Below, in pieces: positions 56,745 to 64,000 of a DNA stretch of 64,000 nt (position 1 is its first letter; each line of letters starts with the position of its first letter). The notes under the pieces were generated by a model. It was not told the DNA's origin. It searched no databases and was given only the letters and a program-made list of their open reading frames with translations. Source of the stretch: Metallyticus violacea (Eukaryota > Arthropoda > Insecta > Mantodea > Metallyticidae); NCBI GenBank assembly GCA_030762175.1, contig JAUJEO010000019.1, forward strand, positions 688,001-752,000. The letters are read 5' to 3'. The translations under genes were made by a program, and so were the position numbers.

Positions 56745-56840
56745 ATGGTAGAAGATCCTTCAGGAAAGCAATATAAATGTAAAATTTAACACCTTCCTAA
56801 ACATATTTCTCTACTGGTTTAACATTGCCTTCCCACAAAA

Positions 56841-58298
56841 ATGTGTATATATAAATGGTCAAACCCAAAATGGGTAGATAAAAAAGGAATAAAAATTTCA
56901 AGTAATGAGCTGAAGCTTCTGTGTAGACTAACGAAACAGGGTTATATAAATAATGATTTTAAGAGTTATGTACAAAAATATAAAAGTATCTATCGCAAAG
57001 TAATTCTGGAAGCAAAAAGACAAGAAAATGAAAGAATCATATTAAATGCAAATAATAAAACAAAGACACTGTGGAAAATAATAAACCAGGAAACTGGGAA
57101 GAATAACTCTAAACAGTGTGTAACAGAACTAATTAATGATGGTAACAAAATTAGAAGTCCTCAGCATATAGCAGAGTCTTTCAGTACATATTTTTCAGAA
57201 ATAGCAGACAAACTTCTTAGTTCAAATCACTCCCAACATTTTCACTGTAAAACCATAACAGAGATAAAAAATACTAATAATTCTATTTTTATGTATACAA
57301 TTACAGAAAGTGAGTTACAAAAAGTAGTCAATGAAATGAAAGGCAAATATTCATCTGGAATAGATGAAATACCAGACTATGTGATTAAACAATGTATAGA
57401 ACAGGTGAAAGTCCCTTTGGTTAACATATATAACTCTTCGCTTGACTCGGGAATCTTCCCTGATAAACTTAAAATCGCAAAAATTATTCCGATACACAAG
57501 AAAGGAGAAAAAACAAAGAAAGAAAACTATAGACCAATAAGTGTACTGTCAATGTTTTCAAAAATTTTTGAAAAATTAGTGTACAATAGATTAATAATGT
57601 TTTTGGAAAAATATAATATTATTTCTGATGTTCAATTTGGCTTCAGAAAAAACAGGTCTATAGAATCAGCCATAGCCAAATTACTGAATCAAATTCAGCA
57701 TGCAGTGGACAAAAATATACCGACAATAGGAATTTTTTTAGACCTTACTAAAGCATATGATGTATTAGATCACAAAATCCTAATATCTAAGTTGTACAAA
57801 TATGGAATTAGAGGAAACATGAATAGGTGGATTCAATCCTATCTCACCAATAGGAAGCAAGTTGTGGATCTACAAAATGAAAAACAACTGAGAATAAGTA
57901 ATTATCGATCAAATACAAAAGAAATTATGAGAGGTGTCCCTCAAGGTTCAGTACTAGGGCCTCTGTTGTTTTTAATGTATATAAATGACTTGCCTAATAA
58001 TATTCAAAATGCCAATAAGGTTCTTTTTGCTAATGATACAAACATTCTTATAAAAGGAGATAACGATACTGCATTGCAAAATAAAGTAGACACTATCATG
58101 AATAGCCTCAATAACTGGATTAAAAAAAATGAACTAATCATAAACAATGAAAAAACTACTGCAATGACATTTCATAGATGGCAATGTAAAAACAGTATTA
58201 AACCTCAAATTATATATGATGGAAACATTATTGAGTACAAAGGAGAAACAAAATTCTTAGGTATACATGTGAATGAAAACCTTATCATCATCATTTAG
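56841..58298 (+). pseudogene. LINE reverse transcriptase ORF (485 codons), active-site mutant
   Basis: Open over 485 codons. KIIPIHKKGEKTKKENYRPI (fingers), SDVQFGFRKNRSIESAIAKL, TIGIFLDLTKAYDVLDHKIL (first catalytic Asp, about residue 302), RGVPQGSVLGPLLFLMYIND (about 364-383), VLFANDTNILI (about 394-404), where the usual FADDT is FANDT, removing one of the two catalytic Asp residues, then FLGIHVNENL. The ORF then runs into a stop; a shifted frame continues to 58843. The upstream start is not certain because of the PLE insertion. Confidence 0.92.
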
Positions 58299-58492
58299 CG
58301 ACTAAACTTAGTTCTGTTTGTTATATGCTTAAAATTCTAAAAAGGTCACTGAATTTATTAGGATTGAAAAATGTATATTTTGCTTATTTTCATAGTTGAT
58401 TAAAATATGGAATAAAATTTTGGGGAGAAAAATGCGAGGGAGTATTTAAAATCCAGAAGAGAGCAATAAGAATTATAAGTGGAGTTGATAGT

Positions 58493-58843
58493 ATGACATC
58501 CTGTAGACCCTATTTTAGGAAACATAATATACTACCATTAGCCTGTCTCTTTATAATAGAGGTCGTAAACCATATTAAGAGATATCAGGGAGAATTATGT
58601 ACAAATACAGATATTCATTCTCACAATACAAGAGGGAAAAATGACCTTCATGTTCAGATATGCAGGACAAATATTTTAAAAAATAATCTCACAAATGTAG
58701 GCATTAAAATGTGTAACAAACTACCAATAAATATTAAAGAAATAACCAATATAAAACAATTTAATAAAGAAGTCAAAGCCTTTCTACTACAACATACCTT
58801 TTATTCAGTAAGTGAATATAGACATATTGTAAATCTAGTATAA
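58493..58843 (+). pseudogene. LINE C-terminal part, frameshifted
   Basis: TSCRPYFRKHNILPLACLFI, HSHNTRGKNDLHVQICRTNI, NVGIKMCNKLPINIKEITNI, ending with an FLLQHTFYSVSEY-like block: the standard end of CR1/Jockey-type RT proteins. It belongs to the same gene as 56841-58298. Confidence 0.88.
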
Positions 58844-58960
58844 TTACTAAACTTGTATATTGTTTATATTATACTCTGGGCGAAGCCCATCTCATCTCTA
58901 GGACATGTCCTATATCATGTAAAATGATCAAAAGGATGAATAAATAAATAAATGACTGCT

Positions 58961-59584
58961 TGGAAGTTCAAGGACAGGCAGGAGCTATGGGGAGGGGGAG
59001 TAGGCCTTAGCCAAGACACCAAACCCCATGCAAGCAGGGAGAGACATATTCTTAAAGCCCAGTAGAAGCCATCCAAATTGCAATACATTTAAATCGGTTG
59101 ACAAGCGTTTGCATATTCTGGAATGTGATACGGTGCAAGTAAAAGTAAAAGTCAGTGGTATGTATTCCCTTTAAGCCCTAATATGTAAGTTTGAAACTTT
59201 TAATCATGGGTTCCCAATCTCAAATTGTTTATATAAGTCTCCTTTATACAAGGTGCAACCTGATGTTAATTGTAATGGAGTATAGAAGGAATGCAACTCC
59301 ATAAATTCAGGGTGATTAAACAGGAAATTACATGTATTGAGAATATGGAAATGTAATTTGTTTACTTGTTTGTGAAAACTGAATGAAATTGGTTCTTTTT
59401 ATATTTTAAAAATGTTATATCTGCATTTAAATTGGAAGAAATGCATTTATTTATTTATTTATTCATTTAGTAATATAGGGTGCAAATATTTCAATGTTGT
59501 TCATGAACACTTTGTGTATTGGTATTGGTGATTTAAGTTTTGTGCAGACTTGATCATGGTATATTATATTATATTTTTTTTCAG
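58961..59584. other. Intron end before the last visible SEC63 exon
   Basis: Nothing recognised except an ATTTATTTATTTATT run at 59447-59462 and the long polypyrimidine/TTTTTTTCAG acceptor at 59574-59584. Confidence 0.5.
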
Positions 59585-59730
59585 TTCCTAGACTGCCTAA
59601 CATAGAAACAATAGAGAACTGCATGAAGCTGTGTCCCATGATTGTGCAGGCCATGTGGGAATACAAAAGTCCCCTGCTCCAGTTACCTCACATAACTGAG
59701 GAAAACCTCAAGTACTTCACATCAAAAAAG
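59585..59730 (+). CDS. SEC63: SEC63 exon: Sec63/Brl domain, later part
   Basis: Acceptor TTTTTTTCAG|TTC, donor AAG|GTAATA; two bases complete an Ile codon with the previous exon. PRLPNIETIENCMKLCPMIV, QAMWEYKSPLLQLPHITEEN, LKYFTSKK. The KSPLLQLPHI string is a diagnostic SEC63 match. It lies 20.3 kb beyond the preceding exon. Further exons (rest of the domain and the acidic C-terminus) are expected to the right. Confidence 0.97.
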
Positions 59731-59821
59731 GTAATAAGACATCTGTAATTGTAGATCCATATTATATTATGCATAGTTGTGCTTCTCTGCTTTAAATTTA
59801 AACCATTTGTTTATTAATTAA

Positions 59822-59932
59822 AATGTAAATTGGAAACTAGCACAGTGAAGCCAGTCATATAATTGATATTATTGTATGATTTAGTTGAACTACACACTCT
59901 TAATGCTTCACTTATAATGTATTACACACACA

Positions 59933-59967
<35 letters not shown>

Positions 59968-60045
59968 TGCTTCTCTTACTTGTCATAATATGAAGCATTA
60001 AGAGTGTGTACTTCAACTAAATCATACAATAATATCAATCATTTG
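59822..60045. mobile_element. PLE subfamily D mini-palindrome with internal microsatellite
   Basis: Left arm from GTAAATTGGAAACTAGCACA to TTAATGCTTCACTTATAATG, then (CA)n and (TC)n, then TTAATGCTTCTCTTACTTGT, and the right arm AAGCATTAAGAGTGTGTACT to ATATCAAT. TTAATTAA repeats at 59814-59821 and 60046-60053. Like 6783-6981 it lacks coding sequence and the ribozyme core. Confidence 0.8.
59930..59964. repeat. (CA)n(CT)n microsatellite
   Basis: About six CA units followed by about thirteen TC units, inside the PLE palindrome; it may mark expansion at the palindrome centre. Confidence 0.9.
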
Positions 60046-60053
60046 TTAATTAA

Positions 60054-61210
60054 CTTGAAGTGTGAATTGATACGTCTCTTCTTGTTCTGAGACTGAGACT
60101 GAAAATAATCAGATAGTTATAAGTTGCAGCAGTTTTCCATTTACAGACCACATATACTTGGGAAAAGAATGTATTTAGCATCTTAACATATTAGCTCATA
60201 GGTACATAAAGTTTCAAAAGTGTTATTGGATTGGTCATGTGAGCAGGGCAGCATTCATCATATCCAAAGTTATTTTATGGGCAATTCATTATGCAAAATA
60301 TAATGAATCCACTCAGTTGAAATGCTCTGGGCCTGTACAAACTCACACACTTTCACAATAACTTGGACTTTATTGATGATTTCGGGCCTCTCAGCGGATT
60401 TTGAAGCTCCAGGATATGGTGCATCTTTGATGTTGTTCTGCCATGCTTGAGCATATTTACCTAAAGTCAAATGATTTCATACAAAGAATATGTATAACTC
60501 AATATAGGTAAAATAATCCCCTCATAAATTTCCCCTCCAGAAAAAAGAATTGAATCATACAAATTCCAATCTTATTCATATTTCACTGTCTCTTGAAATG
60601 CTTGTATTTAAACAACTACTAAACAATGAATTAACATTAGAATGACTTGTGACCGTAAAGTATTGGTACATAGAAAGCAAACTTAATGACTACATATGTA
60701 GATGTTGACCTTTATTACTATGCGAACCAAGCTACTTATCAAATCAGCCTTGTACATAACACATGGGTCCTACAGATTGTCAGAAGAGCTATATTCCTTG
60801 TTTCAGATATTAACAAATTGGTTGCAATATTTTGATCTTTCTTAAAGTCCCATCACAAATTCAGACATGTAAAGGCATTGCTTCAGTGTACCTCTGCCTC
60901 CTCAGCTTACCACAATAAGATAGGGAACATAGATTTCAATAGCAGTTTACTATGCTTATTTAACTAGTATAACAATTTCAGTGCTATGGATGATGGAGAA
61001 ACATTGATTGCAGCAGCTATGAAACTCTGGGATCTTGGTTGTGATATAACTTTCAATGCATCTGTGTTGTATTCCTTATGAGAAATGATCACTTTATGAA
61101 AGAGAACAGGCTCTGATAACGTCTAAGAACATTAAGTGTAGTGATTAGAGAATGCACGATTGAGCCAATAATTCAATTTGGAATTGAACCTAGTGAAATA
61201 AGCATTAATA
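60054..61210. other. Unassigned intron stretch
   Basis: A minus frame at 60270-60470 reads SIDTEWIHYILHNELPIK-like text, which recalls a mariner helix-turn-helix end (…VRYILHNELGMK); too short for a firm call. Otherwise nothing. Confidence 0.45.
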
Positions 61211-62281
61211 ATCTCTTCTGAGTTAAAATATTTAGAACACTCTTTATGATTTCACTTACATGAGAGTTACTCAGGACATGTTTCGTGGAACAATTGTCCA
61301 CTTCCTCAGCTGTTAAATTGTTGGATCATTCGTAGAAGTTGGATAGGTAGGTATCTGTATTGACTCTGGTGGTCTTATGATAAGCTTGAATATTGAGCTG
61401 ACTGCTCTTCCGGGAATTAGAAATTCATAAGGTTATGCTCATGTTTTTATACAAATTCTATCCCATATAATTGATATCATTGTATGATTCAGTTGAACTA
61501 CACACTCTTAATGCTTCACTTACCTGTCATAATGTATGGAACCGGTTTTGAGAACATTTAATTCTCATCTTCAGCCAGGCTGAAGTCCAATATGTTTTTT
61601 TTCCCATATGTTTAATTCTTTTGATTGTTGAACAGTTTTTAATAACTAAATGCCTTTTTCTACTTCATGGTTTACAGTCCAAAAATGTGCTGCCACAACT
61701 GATTTATCTCTTTATTTGTAACTGATGTTTCTCAAATATTCCTACAGCCTAACGCCTATATTTCTCTTTGTTTTTCCTATGTTGATTTTTTCACAATCCT
61801 TACAATTAATCTGGTAAATACCAGTTTTTTTCACTTTGTACCTGGAATCTATTTTGTTTAATTTCAATAATTTTTTAAAAAAACAAAGATAAATGTAGGC
61901 ATTAGGTTGAAGGAACATTGGAGAAACATCTGTTACAAACAGATAAATCAGCTGAGGCAGCACATTTTTGGAATGAAAAACATGAAATTAAAAAAGGCAT
62001 CAAGTTATTAAAAGCTCTTCAACAACCAAAGGATTAAACATATGGGAAGGGATTTATATAAAAAACATGAGAAAAGTCTTATGAATTTCGACATCCCGGA
62101 AGCAGACAGCTCTTTATTCAAGCTTATCACAAGACTACCAGATCCAACTTCTATGTTTTAACCAACAGTCATTTAACAATTGAGGTTGTGAACAATGGTT
62201 TCATGAAACATGTCCTGAGCAAATCTCATGTAAGTGAAACCATAAAGAGTGTTCTAAATATTTTGACTCAAAAGAGATTAT
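61211..62281. mobile_element. Palindromic PLE (subfamily C), with a nested D fragment
   Basis: Left antisense arm: AATCTCTTCTGAGTTAAAAT, CACTCTTTATGATTTCACTT, ACATGTTTCGTGG, then coding remnants. Right sense arm ends GAAACATGTCCTGAGCAAAT, CTCATGTAAGTGAAACCATA and ATTTTGACTCAAAAGAGATT. The centre is near 61890. The coding parts are decayed GIY-YIG (KKTGIYQINCKDCEKINIG at 61830-61775 minus; NKSAEAAHFWNEKHEIKKGI at 61943-62000 plus). Confidence 0.85.
61469..61601 (-). mobile_element. PLE subfamily D fragment nested in the C palindrome
   Basis: TTGATATCATTGTATGATTC, TTAATGCTTCACTTACCTGT, GGAACCGGTTTTGAGAACAT and CTTCAGCC: an antisense D 3' end. TCCCATAT repeats at 61461-61468 and 61602-61609. 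Its ribozyme core on the minus strand reads CTGAAGA, T, stem GAGAA / TTAAATG / TTCTC, AAAA, ACCGGT, with box 2 mutated. Confidence 0.8.
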
Positions 62282-62558
62282 GCATGATTGAGAGTTTTCT
62301 CAAATTTATGATTTGTACAAACTTAAAAACATTGAAAAAAAAAATTGCACAGGATGTCGGTTCAATTGTAGTTGAAATGAATCCTTCTGCATTGTTCTGC
62401 TTCATATTTGCCCCAGTGATCTCCGTGGATGCTAGTAATACATAATCGGTAAGCTAGTACAATTTTGTGATAGATACAAGAATATCAATTTTGCTGTAAT
62501 CAAGTGTAGTAAGGAATTTGTTTAAAACTTTAAAATTACAATTTAATACCCATTACAT
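62282..62558. other. Short unassigned stretch
   Basis: Nothing recognised. Confidence 0.4.
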
Positions 62559-63170
62559 TTAATTAAAAATGTTAATTGGAACATTGCACAGTGAAGCTAA
62601 TCATATATTGAGATCATTGTATGATTGAGTTGAACTAACACTCTTTTGCTCCACTTGTTTAAAATATGTAAACCATTTTCAATAACTCTTCGCTCACATC
62701 GTCAGCTCATTGACGACTGAAGGATAAACCATGGTGTGGGAATGTGTAATCTGCTCTGGTGGAGGTAAGATGAATATGAAATTTATGTTTTCATCACCAG
62801 AAGTGTCCAAGCTCATTAAAATGTCTTTGTACTTGTAAATGTAGATTTTAATAATTTTGTTTTATTCAATATGTCTTGGTTTGCTGTCCAGAAATGAGAT
62901 GCCACCGCTGATTCCTCCAACTGCATGTATTTTATGTTCCTAAAATGTTCTTTTAACCATGTGCCTTTGTTTCTCTTTGTTTTTCCAATGTAAATATTTT
63001 CACATTCTGCATAACTTATTTTATAAATACCTGCTTTTTTTTCTCTTGTAGAATACTGTCTTTAACATTGTCAACCATGAGATTTTTAACATTAAATCAG
63101 TTTATAGGTGCTTAATTGATATTAAAATCTTTAAGAATATTCTGAAATTTTTTGTAGCCCATGAATGGTA

Positions 63171-63310
63171 ATTGAATTTTTAAAAATTAGCTCATCTTTT
63201 TTGCTGAAAGTGTTGTGGTTTCTTTAATAAGTTAATGATAATTGAATTTTTAAAAATTAGCTCATCTTTTCTGCTGAAAGTGTTGTGGTTTCTTTCATAA
63301 GTTCAAAAAC
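63171..63310. repeat. 70-bp tandem duplication at a palindrome centre
   Basis: ATTGAATTTTTAAAAATTAG starts at 63171 and again at 63241; the 70-base units agree except for a few positions and the final six bases. The right arm's ATTTTTAAAAATTCAATTAT (63331 on) mirrors the unit. The duplication exists only in the left arm. Confidence 0.9.
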
Positions 63311-63799
63311 TTATTTTTTAAATTTTTAAAAATTCAATTATCATTCATGGGCTACAAAAAATTTCAGAATATTCTTAAAGATTTTAATATCAATTAAGCA
63401 CCTATAAACTGATTTAATGTTAAAAATCTCATGGTTGACAATGTTAATGACAGTATTCCACAAGAGAAAAAAGCAGGTATTTATAAAATAAGTTATGCAG
63501 AATGTGAAAATATTTACATTGGAAAAACAAAGAGAAACAAAGGCACATGGTTAAAAGAACATTTTAGGAACATAAAATACAAGCAGTTGGAGAAATCAGA
63601 AGTAGCATCTCATTTCTGAATAGAAAACCATAACATATTGAATAAAACAAAATTATTAAAATCTACATTTACAAGTACAAAGACAGTTTAATGAACTTCG
63701 ACACTTCTGGTGATGAAAACAGAAACTTCAAGTTCATCTCGCCTCCACCATAGCAGACTACACTCCCACACCACGGTCTATCCTTCAGTCATCAATGAG

Positions 63800-63834
63800 C
63801 TGATGATGAGAACAAAGGGTTTATGAAACTGGTT
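63800..63834 (+). ncRNA. Hammerhead-like motif, weak stem II
   Basis: CTGATGA, then TGAGAACAAAGGGTTTAT with only a poor hairpin, GAAA, and ACTGGT for stem III. Probably inactive; included for position. Confidence 0.45.
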
Positions 63835-64000
63835 TACATATTTTAAACAAGTAAGAGGAGCAAAAGAGTGTTAGTTTGTCTCATTCATACAATGATCTCA
63901 ATACCCACTGCATTGTTATATAAATAATGTAATATTTTATAAAAACCTAATGTATTTTTGTTTGGTTTTTTCCCTAAGTTAATGGTTTAAATACCTTTTT

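Larger units (their letters stand above)
54716..58960 (+). mobile_element. Non-LTR retrotransposon (CR1/Jockey-like), nearly complete, with nested PLE
   Basis: In order: GDSL/SGNH-like ORF (54754-55240), endonuclease (55260-55977, decayed), a PLE inserted at 56099-56744, reverse transcriptase ORF (56841-58298), a frameshifted C-terminal part (58493-58843), a 3' UTR with GGCGAAGCCCATCTCATCTC, and an (AATA)n-type tail ending near 58955. An esterase-type ORF together with an APE-type endonuclease is typical of CR1-group elements. The 5' end is not defined. Confidence 0.88.
19226..59730 (+). other. SEC63: SEC63 gene span (seven internal exons visible)
   Basis: The exons encode consecutive parts of SEC63, the ER membrane J-domain protein that recruits BiP to the SEC61 translocon. 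Order, frame and phases agree (entry phase 2, then 0, 1, 0, 0, 0, 1, and 0 at exit). Introns are 91 bp, 2.3 kb, 11.3 kb, 80 bp, 5.5 kb and 20.3 kb; the long ones are filled with transposons. The N-terminal first membrane segment and the acidic C-terminal part are not in the window, so the transcript extends beyond what is listed. Confidence 0.95.
62559..63899. mobile_element. Palindromic PLE (D-related), 14-bp imperfect target duplication
   Basis: Left antisense arm 62559 to about 63320, right sense arm about 63325-63899. AATACCCATTACAT / AATACCCACTGCAT at 62545-62558 and 63900-63913 (12 of 14). Both arms encode GIY-YIG: minus, KKAGIYKISYAECENIYIGK-like at about 63050-62990; plus, the frame 63431-63619 with KAGIYKISYAEC, NIYIGKTKRNKGTWLKEHFR and EKSEVASHF. 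A 70-bp tandem duplication lies at the centre. Confidence 0.93.

Noticed and set aside
62559..63899. CRISPR-like or other spaced repeat array
   Set aside because: The repeats are one tandem duplication and one inverted pair inside a PLE; there are no regularly spaced unique spacers and the genome is eukaryotic.

Overview
This is a eukaryotic, A+T-rich genomic window. It is almost certainly arthropod: it holds mariner-like and Tigger elements, Penelope-like elements (PLEs) and an intronless multicopy Cys-rich ORF family that I recall from hemipteran and chelicerate genomes. I cannot fix the species. Nothing prokaryotic is present (no operons, ribosome binding sites or CRISPR).

The only host gene I can support is SEC63, the ER J-domain translocation factor, on the + strand. 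Seven internal exons lie at 19226-19340, 19432-19537, 21870-22000, 33281-33373, 33454-33615, 39078-39306 and 59585-59730. All have AG/GT borders and mutually compatible phases. Together they give 982 coding bases in 40.5 kb. The extreme 5' exon(s) and the C-terminal exons are not visible here. Bases 1-19225 are upstream or intronic.

Almost everything else recognisable is mobile DNA. (1) About 20 PLE pieces (reverse transcriptase YVDD plus GIY-YIG endonuclease). Many are palindromes with two 3' ends facing outward and target duplications of about 8-14 bp, and their 3' ends carry hammerhead-ribozyme-like cores. (2) Tc1/mariner elements at 8.4, 9.4, 14.96, 25.5, 27.2, 35.6, 40.3, 44.8 and 46.1 kb, a Tigger/pogo element at 28.1-32.15 kb and a DUF4817-type transposase relic at 53.2 kb. 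(3) A 4-kb non-LTR retrotransposon at 54.7-58.96 kb with a GDSL/SGNH-like ORF, an endonuclease and a reverse transcriptase, plus two LINE 3' tails. (4) Three tRNA-derived SINE families: nine SINE-A, five SINE-B and two SINE-C copies, several with clean target duplications. (5) Two less familiar elements: 3625-5947 (Cys-rich protein, short terminal inverted repeats) and 19788-21537 (a 21-base terminal motif repeated and inverted around a decayed ORF).

The elements are strongly nested, giving a relative chronology: a PLE in a mariner (46.1-48.8 kb), a PLE and a SINE in a Tigger (28.1-32.15 kb), a PLE in a LINE (54.7-58.96 kb), SINEs in mariners (25.5 and 44.8 kb), a SINE in a PLE (49.4-50.6 kb) and a PLE in a PLE (61.2-62.3 kb). 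All transposon ORFs look damaged, apart from one long but 5'-truncated PLE ORF at 46721-47890.
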